The notes below the pieces were generated by a model. It did not search any database. It was given only the letters and a program-made list of their open reading frames with translations, and was not told the DNA's origin. This document shows positions 1 through 7,408 of a stretch of 64,000 bases of DNA, piece after piece (position 1 is the first letter of the stretch; each line of letters opens with the position of its first letter). Both the position numbers and the translations under genes were made by a program. The stretch comes from Glycocaulis sp050485565 (GTDB lineage Bacteria > Pseudomonadota > Alphaproteobacteria > Caulobacterales > Maricaulaceae). The DNA is taken from the NCBI RefSeq assembly GCF_050485565.1, contig NZ_JBJHBQ010000002.1:124001-188000 (forward strand), in the 5' to 3' direction.

Positions 1-99
1 ACGGTCTCCGACCACGTGTCCTCGATGATGAAAGACTCACTGAAGCCGCTCAACGAGCGCTTCGCGGCTGCCGTCGAGCTGATGCAGTCCCAGCGCTAG
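1..99 (+). CDS. C-terminal end of a phasin-like protein (partial)
   Basis: Only the last 32 codons are inside the window, ending at TAG 97-99. The tail is polar and helical with the phrase LKPLNERFAAAVELM, which resembles the C-terminal end of phasin-family (polyhydroxyalkanoate granule-associated) proteins, where a KPxxERxxAAVE pattern is common. A terminator follows about 70 bp downstream, so this is the last gene of its transcript. The product call is inference from a short stretch. The 3-hydroxybutyrate dehydrogenase gene at the other end of the window fits a polyhydroxybutyrate-storing organism but does not prove it. Confidence 0.4.
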   Translation, partial: TVSDHVSSMMKDSLKPLNERFAAAVELMQSQR

Positions 100-170
100 T
101 TTTCTAGCGCCTACAGATTTCCGGCAGGCGAGGGGCCAATCCCTCGCCGCTGGTGACAAGTCCTCCCTGA

Positions 171-200
171 CTGGCCCGGCTCTGCCGGGCCATTTTTTTT
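171..200 (+). terminator. Rho-independent terminator after the phasin-like gene
   Basis: An 8-bp perfect GC stem (GGCCCGGC at 173-180 pairing with GCCGGGCC at 184-191) closes a TCT loop and is followed by A and eight T residues (193-200). This is a textbook intrinsic terminator for the gene ending at 99. Confidence 0.92.
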
Positions 201-248
201 GTTCGGGATGCCTGGTCCGTTTAAGGGGCATCGGCCACTCCAACAGAT

Positions 249-357
249 TGTCATCGCCCGCGCATGCGGGTGATCCATGCCTGAGAATTTCAGCTTGCAT
301 TGTTCTTTGCAGGCATGGGTTCCCCGGACCTCGCTGGCGCTCGGCCGGAGAATGACA
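249..357. repeat. Type A palindromic repeat (copy 1)
   Basis: A 109-bp element bounded by TGTCAT and ATGACA. It contains a left hairpin (CCCGCGCATGCGGG), an inner inverted pair (CCATGCCTG and CAGGCATGG) and a right hairpin built on CCCCGGACC and GGCCGG. Three related copies lie at 13919-14022, 23245-23444 and 51706-51815. The layout is REPIN/MITE-like, two hairpins in inverse orientation around a spacer, and no transposase is linked in the window. Confidence 0.85.
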
Positions 358-375
358 ACCGCTACAACGTCCGAT

Positions 376-419
376 CTCGTCATTCCAGATAAGCGCTTCG
401 CTGCGGCCGGAATGACGAG
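376..419. repeat. Short inverted repeat
   Basis: CTCGTCATTCC at 376-386 is matched by its exact inverse complement GGAATGACGAG at 409-419, enclosing about 22 bp. It looks like a minimal relative of the neighbouring GTCAT/ATGAC-ended palindromic elements. Confidence 0.7.
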
Positions 420-459
420 GGGGAGGGGCGCGGCGGTGATTGGACGGTCCAACATGTTC

Positions 460-526
460 GCGTTTTCCCGGCGAGAGCCGGGATCCAGAAACAGACTGGG
501 CACCGGCTTACGCCGGTGAAACGCGC
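460..526. repeat. Type B palindromic repeat, uninterrupted copy
   Basis: Two hairpins back to back: CCCGGCGAGAGCCGGG, then a short spacer flanked by CCAG and CTGG, then CACCGGCTTACGCCGGTG, with GCGTTTT and GAAACGC outside. The same element in inverse orientation lies at 13671-13891, where it is split by a type C element. This copy therefore shows the intact arrangement. Confidence 0.8.
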
Positions 527-563
527 GTGAGGAGGCATCAATCCCGGCAGCCTGCTCATCTTC

Positions 564-655
564 TCGTCGTTCCCGCGCAGGCGGGAACCCAGCTTTTTAT
601 CTCTGGGTCCCCCGTTCCCCGTTTTCACGGGGACAGGCGGGGCGGGGGACCCCGG
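564..655. repeat. Type B-related palindromic repeat
   Basis: Contains the hairpin TTCCCGCGCAGGCGGGAA (570-587), a short spacer between CCCAG and CTGGG, and a second hairpin region rich in CCCCGTTTTCACGGGG. The first module recurs in inverse orientation near 3265-3290. It is intergenic and no coding content is supported here. Confidence 0.7.
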
Positions 656-679
656 TGGATGGGTCAGCGCTTAGATTGG

Positions 680-762
680 AAAAGTCGCGGGCGCGCGTTC
701 GCGCTCTTCGGACGGCGTAACGCCGTCCGCAAGGCCGACCGGCCGCCGGGCACTTTTGCCCG
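680..762. repeat. Type C repeat (copy 1), identical to 13740-13822
   Basis: These 83 bp are a perfect inverse-complement match, read base by base, to 13740-13822. They include the palindrome GGACGGCGTAACGCCGTCC and the hairpins GGCCGACCGGCC and GGGCACTTTTGCCC. The element lies just beyond the 3' end of the tRNA-Thr gene. Another family member is at 7252-7400. Confidence 0.9.
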
Positions 763-800
763 CACCGACCGAGCGGAGGCGAGGGAGGACAAGAAAAAAA

Positions 801-875
801 TGGTGCCGGCGGAGAGGATCGAACTCCCGACCTTCGGTTTACAAAACCGCTGCACTACCGCTGTGCTACGCCGGC
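801..875 (-). tRNA. tRNA-Thr (anticodon UGU)
   Basis: Read on the minus strand the cloverleaf is complete. The 7-bp acceptor stem pairs GCCGGCG with CGCCGGC, the D arm is GCAC/GTGC, and the anticodon loop TTTGTAA gives anticodon TGU (Thr, ACA codons). The T arm is GGGAG-TTCGATC-CTCTC and the CCA end is encoded (801-803). Base 27/43 looks mismatched and the D loop is short. A type C repeat lies downstream of its 3' end. Confidence 0.93.
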
Positions 876-956
876 CAATGCGCATTGCGCGCTGCGTCAT
901 AAAACGAAAGCGGCGCGCCGGGCAAGCGCGCCGCTGCCGCACACAGTGTCAAAGCC

Positions 957-1364
957 TCACTTGCGCCAGACCAGAATGGCCGAAGCCGCCAGAATGCCCA
1001 GCAGGAGATGCACCGCATCGAGCGCGAGCGCGCCCTTGGTCATCGCGATGCCATAGGCAAAGCCGTAAAGCAGCGTGCTCAATGAGAAGCCTGCCCAGAC
1101 GATGAATCCAATGCGCAAATGCGCCTTCAATCCGCTGGCACCCGCCGTCTGGAACAGGGCGGCCAGCCCCAGCACGGTGAGGATGGGCATGACCGGCCCC
1201 AGGAACATTTTCCATTCATGGCCGGCAAAGCTGTCGGCCGTATAGCCGTACTGCTCCATCCAGAAGGTGGAGAAGAGAAGGCCGTAGATGAGAAAACCTA
1301 TGACGTAGATAGCGACCGCTGCGGCAATGACCGCTAGAAGGTCGTGACCGAAAATTCTGGGCAT
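957..1364 (-). CDS. DUF1761 family membrane protein
   Basis: This 135-residue protein has about four hydrophobic segments, at roughly residues 8-32, 54-72, 80-100 and 112-132. The N-terminal region, with GFLIYGLLFSTFW and a later LGPVMPILTVLGLAALF, fits the DUF1761 family of small bacterial inner-membrane proteins, whose function is not established. It is divergent from metG, with about 107 bp between start codons. The tRNA-Thr gene lies just downstream on the same strand. The family call rests on length and hydrophobic pattern. No catalytic motif is visible. Confidence 0.7.
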   Translation of the reverse strand: MPRIFGHDLLAVIAAAVAIYVIGFLIYGLLFSTFWMEQYGYTADSFAGHEWKMFLGPVMPILTVLGLAALFQTAGASGLKAHLRIGFIVWAGFSLSTLLYGFAYGIAMTKGALALDAVHLLLGILAASAILVWRK

Positions 1365-1471
1365 GAGTGTTTTCCTCCCCGTCCGGGGCGGCTATTGCTC
1401 CGCCCTCGAACTGTCCTTGTTGGCGCAAATCGCGCCAGCCTTAACCATACGCCCATCGGGGATTCGCCGCC

Positions 1472-3178
1472 ATGGCCCGCATACTGATTACCTCCGCCCT
1501 GCCTTACATCAATGGAATCAAGCATCTGGGCAATCTGGCCGGCTCCATGTTGCCCGCCGATGTCTATGCGCGCTTCCAGAGGATGCGGGGCCATGAGGTG
1601 CTCTATATCTGCGCCACGGATGAGCACGGCACGCCGGCAGAGCTGGCCGCCGCTGCTGCGGGCCAGGATGTGCGCACCTATTGTGACGAACAGCACGAAA
1701 TCCAGAAAGAGATTGGCGAGCGCTTTGCCCTGTCCTGGGATTATTTCGGCCGCACCTCCTCGCCGGAAAATGCGCAGCTGACCCAGCACTTCGCCGAAGT
1801 GCTGGAAAGCCGCGGCCTGATCGCCGAGATCGTTGAAAAGCAGATCTATTCCAAGGCCGACAAGCGTTTCCTGCCGGACCGCTATGTGGAGGGCACCTGC
1901 CCCAATTGCGGCTATGAGAAAGCGCGCGGCGACCAGTGCGACAATTGCGGCAAGCTGCTCGAACCGACCGATCTCATCAATCCCTATTCTACCATTTCCG
2001 GCTCGCGTGATCTGGAAGTGCGCGATACGCGCCATCTCCAGCTTCGCCAGAGCCAGATGGAGCCGCGCCTGCGCCAATGGGTGGACGAGGCCACGAACTG
2101 GCCGCAGCTCGCCCGCTCCATCGCCTATAAATGGCTGGATGAGGGCCTGCGCGACCGCACCATCACCCGCGACCTCTCATGGGGCGTGAAGGTGACAAAG
2201 GATGGCGCACCCCGCGATGGCTTTGAAGACAAGGTCTTCTATGTCTGGTTCGATGCGCCGATCGGCTATATCGCGGCGACCGCTGAATGGGCGAAGGCGA
2301 CGGGGAATGACTGGGAGCGCTGGTGGCGCAACGACAAGGGCGCGGGCGATGTCTCCTACGTCCAGTTCATGGGCAAGGATAATGTCGCCTTCCACACGGT
2401 CAGCTTCCCCGCGACGATCCTCGGCTCTGAAGAACCGTGGAAGCTCGTTGACCGCCTCAAAGCCTTCAACTGGCTCAACTGGTATGGCGGCAAGTTCTCC
2501 ACCAGCCAGAAACGCGGCGTGTTCATGGATGCGGCGCTGGATCTGCTGCCGTCTGATTACTGGCGCTGGTATCTGACGGCCAATGCGCCGGAAGGCTCTG
2601 ACACCCAGTTCACCTGGGAGAGCTTTCAGGGCGTCATCAATTCCGATCTCGCCAATGTGCTGGGCAATTTCGTCAACCGGATCACCAAATACTGCGCGGC
2701 GAAATTCGACGGCCAGGTGCCAGCCGCCGGCACACCCGGCGAGGCGGAAGCCTGGATCGCGGCCGAGCTGTCCGAACGGCTAAAAGCGCTCAGCGCCCAT
2801 TATGAGGCGATGGAGTACCGCAAGGCGGCGGCCGAGACCCGCGCCATCTGGGCTGCAGGCAATGAATACCTGACGAAGGCCGAGCCGTGGGTAAAGTATA
2901 AGAGCGATGTCGATGCGGCGGCCGTGGGCGTGCGCACCGGCCTCAATCTGGCGGCGCTGTTTGCCATTATCGCCCAGCCCATCATTCCCGACACGGCCAA
3001 GAAGGTTCTGGACGCGCTCGGCGTTCCTGAAGACAGGCGCAGCTGGCCGGACTGGCAGGACAAGACCCTGCTGGACGCCCTGCCGCACGGCCACGCCATC
3101 ACCCCGCCCGATGTGCTCTTTGCCAAGATCGAGGATGCCTCGGTGGAGGAGTGGAAGGCGCGGTTCGGCGGGGAGTGA
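1472..3178 (+). CDS. metG: Methionyl-tRNA synthetase
   Basis: Cytoplasmic class I aminoacyl-tRNA synthetase that charges tRNA-Met. The HIGH-type signature appears as HLGN at residues 18-21. A four-cysteine zinc knuckle (CPNC near 143-146 and CDNC near 156-159) lies in the connective peptide, and the KMSKS loop reads KFSTSQ near 340-345. At 568 residues it is a compact form without the C-terminal EMAP-like tRNA-binding domain. The ATG at 1472 gives the expected N-terminus (MARILITSALPY) but has no strong ribosome-binding site. It is transcribed alone and divergently from the DUF1761 gene. A type B repeat follows its stop codon. Confidence 0.97.
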   Translation: MARILITSALPYINGIKHLGNLAGSMLPADVYARFQRMRGHEVLYICATDEHGTPAELAAAAAGQDVRTYCDEQHEIQKEIGERFALSWDYFGRTSSPENAQLTQHFAEVLESRGLIAEIVEKQIYSKADKRFLPDRYVEGTCPNCGYEKARGDQCDNCGKLLEPTDLINPYSTISGSRDLEVRDTRHLQLRQSQMEPRLRQWVDEATNWPQLARSIAYKWLDEGLRDRTITRDLSWGVKVTKDGAPRDGFEDKVFYVWFDAPIGYIAATAEWAKATGNDWERWWRNDKGAGDVSYVQFMGKDNVAFHTVSFPATILGSEEPWKLVDRLKAFNWLNWYGGKFSTSQKRGVFMDAALDLLPSDYWRWYLTANAPEGSDTQFTWESFQGVINSDLANVLGNFVNRITKYCAAKFDGQVPAAGTPGEAEAWIAAELSERLKALSAHYEAMEYRKAAAETRAIWAAGNEYLTKAEPWVKYKSDVDAAAVGVRTGLNLAALFAIIAQPIIPDTAKKVLDALGVPEDRRSWPDWQDKTLLDALPHGHAITPPDVLFAKIEDASVEEWKARFGGE

Positions 3179-3200
3179 TTTTTCCCTCTGGCCTCTCAAC

Positions 3201-3290
3201 CTCGTCACCCCCACGAAGGTGGGGGTCCAGAAATCATGGAGCGAAGGCAGTGCCAAATGGCTCTGGGTTCCCGCCTGCGCGGGAACGACG
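3201..3290. repeat. Type B-related palindromic repeat between metG and the acyltransferase gene
   Basis: Two hairpins (CACCCCCACGAAGGTGGGGGT and TTCCCGCCTGCGCGGGAA) flank a spacer bounded by CCAG and CTGGG. It sits between the 3' ends of two convergent genes. The right-hand hairpin equals the one at 570-587 in inverse orientation. Confidence 0.75.
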
Positions 3291-3296
3291 AAAGAG

Positions 3297-3977
3297 CTAC
3301 CCCATCCCCCTCCGCCCCGCCTTTACCAGCTCCGCTGTACGCGTCTCGATGGCGGTTTCCAGCGCGGCGATGAAGGCTTTGGGGTCATCGCCGGGATAAA
3401 TGGGATCGAGGAATTCGATGATCGCGAGGCCGGGACGGAACTCCCATTTCTGCTGTGGCCAGAACACACCCAGATTGGTAGCAACCGGGATGACGGGCCG
3501 GTTCAGCACCCTTGCCAGCTGATAGACGCCCAGCCGGTAGCGCTTCTTGCGGCCAACCTCGCTCAATCCCCCTTCGGGGTAGATCAGCACATCACGGCCA
3601 GAGCGTTGAAGCGCCTGCAAGCCGGTATCAAGGCCGCCATTGGTGCGCTTGCCGCCCGCATTATCGACCACCACGGCTTCGGCGCGCGTGAGTATCCAGC
3701 CCACCAGCGGGTATTTGAGCATGTGATCGCCGATCACATAGGTCAGCTCGCGATGGCGCGAGACCAGGCATATCCCGTCGCCCCAGGACTGGTGTTTCGA
3801 CGCGATCACCGCAGGCTCGGTATCGGGCAGCACGTGCAGGCGGCGCACCAGCAGGTTCAGCCCGCAAAGGGCCATCCAGCCGGTCATGGCGCGGCAATAG
3901 AGCCAGATCGCGCCAACCGTCGCCCAGCGTCCGGGGATCAGGGTGGCGGGCGCAACGACCAGCAGGCCCATCATCAC
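3297..3977 (-). CDS. 1-acyl-sn-glycerol-3-phosphate acyltransferase (PlsC family)
   Basis: Membrane-associated acyltransferase expected to acylate lysophosphatidic acid in phospholipid synthesis. The catalytic HX4D motif is present as HQSWGD, and the acceptor-binding motif as YPEGGLSEVG. The first plausible start is GTG at 3977, giving 226 residues. The frame stays open 14 codons further to a CTG at 4019, preceded at 6 nt by GGGAG. That longer N-terminus (LRTHIFHSGYWFIS) matches the usual start of this family, so the true start may be the CTG. An in-frame TAG lies shortly above it and no ATG, GTG or TTG lies between. It converges on metG. Confidence 0.88.
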   Translation of the reverse strand: MMMGLLVVAPATLIPGRWATVGAIWLYCRAMTGWMALCGLNLLVRRLHVLPDTEPAVIASKHQSWGDGICLVSRHRELTYVIGDHMLKYPLVGWILTRAEAVVVDNAGGKRTNGGLDTGLQALQRSGRDVLIYPEGGLSEVGRKKRYRLGVYQLARVLNRPVIPVATNLGVFWPQQKWEFRPGLAIIEFLDPIYPGDDPKAFIAALETAIETRTAELVKAGRRGMG

Positions 3978-4088
3978 CGAGATGAACCAGTAGCCGGAAT
4001 GGAAGATATGCGTTCGCAGGGCGCTCTCCCTTGCCGCGTGAGGGGGCTATGATGGAACGCGCAGCGATTCCGTAAAAGGGGAGGGCGC

Positions 4089-5291
4089 ATGCCGCCAAAG
4101 AACATCGCCATTGCCGGGTGTGGCCCGGCCGGGCTTGCCGCTGCGCTGCTGCTGCATCGTGATGGCCACCGCGTGGCGCTCTATGAGCGGTTTGAAACGC
4201 CGCGCCCGATTGGCTCTGGTCTTCTGATCCAGCCGACGGGGCTGGCGGTGCTGGAAAGGCTGGGTCTCGACACCGCGCTAAAGGCCCATGCGGCCTGCGT
4301 GGAGCGCCTTCTTGGCAAGGCGGTGCGGTCGGGCGCGACAGTGCTGGACGTGCGCTACAGCGCCCTTGGCAAGCCCTTGCGCGTGGGGCTCGGCATTCAC
4401 CGCGCGGCGCTGTTCTCGATCCTTTATGACGCCGTGCTGGCCGAGGCCATTCCTGTCCATACATCCGCCGAGATCATTGGCAGCGAGCTTGGCGCAAACG
4501 GCCAGCGCGCGCTGGTGATGGCCGATGGGAGCCGCGAGGGGCCGTTTGACCTGATTGTCGATGCGCTGGGCACGCGCACGCCGCTGGCCCCGCCGACGGG
4601 CAAGGAGCTGGAATACGGCGCGCTCTGGGCGAGCCTTGACTGGCCGGATGCGTCCGAGCTGAACCCCCACGCGCTGGAGCAGAGATACCGCGCCGCCTCC
4701 ATCATGGCGGGCGTCCTGCCCATCGGCACCGCGCCGCATGACCCGAAGGCCAAGGCGGCGCTGTTCTGGTCGATAAAAGGCGCGGATGTGGCCGCGTGGC
4801 GCGAGGCGGGGCTGGAGGCATGGAAGGCGCAAGTGCGCGCCGTCTGGCCGGCCGTCGAGCCGCTGCTGGAGCAGATCACGGACACAGACCAGCTCATCTT
4901 TGCCCGTTATGCGCATCGCACGCTGAAAAAACCCGGCGAAACGGGCCTCATCCATATCGGCGATGCCTGGCACTCGGCCAGCCCCCAGCTGGGGCAGGGG
5001 GCAAATATGGCCCTGCTGGATGCGTGGGCGCTCGCGCTGGCCTTCCGCGAGAGTTCGGATGTTCCCGGCGCCATCGCCCGCGCGATCGCCTATCGGCGCT
5101 TCCATGTCTGGCTCTATCAGGTGCTGACGGCCTTCTTCACGCCGGTCTACCAGTCTGACAGCCGCTTCATCCCCTTCCTGCGCGACCGGCTGGTCGGGCC
5201 TGTCTCCAAGGTCTGGCCCGCGCCGGGCATACAGGCGGCTCTGGTCAGCGGACTGGTCGGAGCGCCGCTGGGGCGTCTTGATCTTGCCTGA
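4089..5291 (+). CDS. FAD-dependent monooxygenase (PHBH/UbiH-like)
   Basis: Class A flavoprotein monooxygenase of 400 residues. The N-terminal dinucleotide-binding motif IAGCGPAGLAAALLL lies near residues 7-21 with an acidic end of the second strand (LYERF). The second FAD motif, GDAWHSASPQLGQGANMAL, lies near residue 297. These enzymes use NAD(P)H and oxygen to hydroxylate aromatic or polyprenyl substrates. The substrate here cannot be read from sequence. It is divergent from the acyltransferase and followed by aspS after about 120 bp. No partner reductase is adjacent. Confidence 0.85.
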   Translation: MPPKNIAIAGCGPAGLAAALLLHRDGHRVALYERFETPRPIGSGLLIQPTGLAVLERLGLDTALKAHAACVERLLGKAVRSGATVLDVRYSALGKPLRVGLGIHRAALFSILYDAVLAEAIPVHTSAEIIGSELGANGQRALVMADGSREGPFDLIVDALGTRTPLAPPTGKELEYGALWASLDWPDASELNPHALEQRYRAASIMAGVLPIGTAPHDPKAKAALFWSIKGADVAAWREAGLEAWKAQVRAVWPAVEPLLEQITDTDQLIFARYAHRTLKKPGETGLIHIGDAWHSASPQLGQGANMALLDAWALALAFRESSDVPGAIARAIAYRRFHVWLYQVLTAFFTPVYQSDSRFIPFLRDRLVGPVSKVWPAPGIQAALVSGLVGAPLGRLDLA

Positions 5292-5412
5292 AACCGCGTC
5301 CCCGCCTTGACATTGGCGGCGTGGCGATGCCTTTTCCGCGCTGATTTCCGTCCCTTGTTTCCGGGCGGGTTCCGTCACCCGTTTCCACTCTCGTTCCAAA
5401 GAGCCCTGACCC

Positions 5413-7239
5413 ATGTCCGTTACCAAGACCCATTGGCGCACCCATACCTGCGGCGAGCTGCGCAAGACCGACGTGGGCAATGATGTCACCATCTCTGGCT
5501 GGGTGCACAGAAAGCGCGATCATGGTGGCCTCTTGTTCATCGATCTGCGCGATCATTACGGGCTTACCCAGTGCGTGCTGGAGCCGGATTCAGAGCATTT
5601 TGCGCGCCTTGAGCGCCTGCGTGTGGAGAGCGTGGTCACGCTGACCGGCAAGGTGGTTGCCCGCAGCGAGGACACGGTGAACAAGAATTTGCCCACCGGC
5701 GAGGTGGAGCTGCGCGTGGAAGGGCTGACCGTCCAGTCCGAGGCCGAAGAGCTGCCGCTGGCCGTGTTCGGCGAGCCGGACTGGGCCGAGGAAGTGCGCC
5801 TGAAACACCGCTATATCGATCTGCGCCGCGAGAGCCTGCACAAGCGCATCGTGCTGCGCTCCAAAATCATCGACTCCATCCGCCGCCGCATGATCGAGCA
5901 GAATTTCGTCGAGTATCAGACGCCGATCCTGACCGCTTCCAGCCCTGAAGGCGCGCGCGACTATCTGGTCCCCTCGCGCATCCATCCGGGCAAGTTCTAC
6001 GCCCTGCCGCAGGCCCCGCAGCAGTTCAAGCAGCTCATCATGGTCTCCGGCTTTGACCGCTATTTCCAGATCGCGCCCTGTTTCCGCGACGAGGATGCAC
6101 GCGCCGACCGCGCGCCGGGCGAGTTCTACCAGCTCGACATGGAAATGAGCTTTGTCGACCAGGAAGACGTGTTCGGCGTGATCGAGCCGGTGCTGGCGGG
6201 CCTTTTCCGTGAGTTCGCCGATGGCCGCGAAGTGAGCGATGACGCATTCCCGCGCATTCCTTACGCCGAGGCGATCCGCACCTATGGCTCCGACAAACCG
6301 GATCTGCGCAACCCGCTGAAAATGCAGGCCGTCACCGAGCATTTTGCCGGTTCCGGCTTCAAGGTGTTTGCCGGGATGATCGAGAAGAACCCGGCTGTCG
6401 AAGTGTGGGCGATCCCCGCACCGACGGGCGGCTCACGCGCGTTCTGCGACCGGATGAATAGCTGGGCGCAAAAAGAAGGCCAGCCCGGCCTTGGCTATAT
6501 CTTCTGGCGCGAAGAGGGCGGGCAGCTCGAAGGCGCTGGCCCCATCGCCAAGAATATCGGGCCGGAGCGCACCGACGCCATCCGCAACCAGCTTGGTCTG
6601 AAATCGGGTGAAGCCGTCTTCTTCGTCGCGGGCCAGCCCAAAGACATGTACGCCTTTGCGGGCCGCGCGCGCGACATTGTCGGGCGTGAGCTCGATCTGT
6701 GCGAGAAGAACGTGTTCCGCTTCTGCTGGATCGTCGACTTCCCGATGTATGAATGGAATGAGGACGAGAAGAAGGTCGATTTCTCCCACAACCCGTTCTC
6801 CATGCCGCAAATGGAGGCCGAGGCCTTCATGGCGCTCGACCCCAAGGACTCCGACACGCTGCTGGGCCTGAAAGCCTGGCAGTATGACATTGTGTGTAAC
6901 GGGGTGGAGCTGTCGTCTGGCGCGATCCGTAACCACCGCCCCGATGTGATGCTCAAAGCCTTCGAATTTGCCGGCTATGGCCCCGAAGTGGTCGAGGAAG
7001 CCTTTGGCGGCATGCTGAACGCCTTCCGCTATGGTGCTCCGCCCCACGGGGGTATCGCGCCGGGCGTGGACCGGATCGTCATGCTGCTGGCGGGCGTCGA
7101 AAACCTGCGCGAGATCGTGATGTTCCCCAAAGACCAGCAGGCCCGCGATCTGATGATGAACGCGCCAGCTTATCCGGAAGCGCGCCAGCTGCGCGAGCTG
7201 CACCTGCGCACCGTGCTGCCCGACGCGAAGAAGGGGTAG
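5413..7239 (+). CDS. aspS: Aspartyl-tRNA synthetase, probably non-discriminating
   Basis: Class II synthetase of 608 residues with the bacterial layout: N-terminal OB-fold anticodon domain, catalytic core, large GAD insertion, and motif 3 near the C-terminus (GGIAPGVDR). The anticodon domain reads RKRDHGG near residues 33-39. A His at this place, as in Pseudomonas AspRS, marks the non-discriminating type that also makes Asp-tRNA(Asn), whereas discriminating E. coli AspRS has Leu. Such enzymes depend on GatCAB to amidate the mischarged tRNA. The gene stands alone and a type C repeat begins 12 bp after its stop codon. Confidence 0.96.
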   Translation: MSVTKTHWRTHTCGELRKTDVGNDVTISGWVHRKRDHGGLLFIDLRDHYGLTQCVLEPDSEHFARLERLRVESVVTLTGKVVARSEDTVNKNLPTGEVELRVEGLTVQSEAEELPLAVFGEPDWAEEVRLKHRYIDLRRESLHKRIVLRSKIIDSIRRRMIEQNFVEYQTPILTASSPEGARDYLVPSRIHPGKFYALPQAPQQFKQLIMVSGFDRYFQIAPCFRDEDARADRAPGEFYQLDMEMSFVDQEDVFGVIEPVLAGLFREFADGREVSDDAFPRIPYAEAIRTYGSDKPDLRNPLKMQAVTEHFAGSGFKVFAGMIEKNPAVEVWAIPAPTGGSRAFCDRMNSWAQKEGQPGLGYIFWREEGGQLEGAGPIAKNIGPERTDAIRNQLGLKSGEAVFFVAGQPKDMYAFAGRARDIVGRELDLCEKNVFRFCWIVDFPMYEWNEDEKKVDFSHNPFSMPQMEAEAFMALDPKDSDTLLGLKAWQYDIVCNGVELSSGAIRNHRPDVMLKAFEFAGYGPEVVEEAFGGMLNAFRYGAPPHGGIAPGVDRIVMLLAGVENLREIVMFPKDQQARDLMMNAPAYPEARQLRELHLRTVLPDAKKG

Positions 7240-7251
7240 GGCATTCTTCCC

Positions 7252-7400
7252 TGATGCTCCGGGGCATCCGCCCCGTCGCGCCTCGCATTAGCTCGGACGC
7301 GCGGTCGCGCTTGCGGGCCGCTCTGCGGCCCGAGAGGCCGACCGGCCGCCCGCGACTTTTCGCGGAACATCGCAACGCGGATGCGTTGCGGAAACTAAAA
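7252..7400. repeat. Type C repeat (copy 2)
   Basis: Starts with TGATGCTCCG and ends with a block (CGACTTTTCGCGGAACATCG, then CAACGCGGATGCGTTGCGGA and CTAAAA) shared with the copy at 13712-13861. The centre differs, carrying GCGGGCCGCTCTGCGGCCCG instead of the GGACGGCGTTACGCCGTCC palindrome. It lies between the convergent aspS and pentapeptide-repeat genes and could also act as a transcription barrier. Confidence 0.85.
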
Positions 7401-7408
7401 AAGGGTAG

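Noticed and set aside
249..762. CRISPR array
   Set aside because: The repeats are palindromic elements of different types without regular spacers, and no cas gene is present.
440..1105. Plus-strand open frame of 221 codons
   Set aside because: It runs through type B and C repeats and the tRNA-Thr gene, so it is open by base composition only.
1441..1448. CtrA half-site TTAACCAT before metG
   Set aside because: A single half-site without the second TTAA at the right spacing is expected by chance and is not enough to call a CtrA-controlled promoter.
2907..4052. Plus-strand open frame of 381 codons
   Set aside because: It overlaps the metG end, a repeat and the antisense of the acyltransferase gene, whose HX4D motif is on the minus strand.
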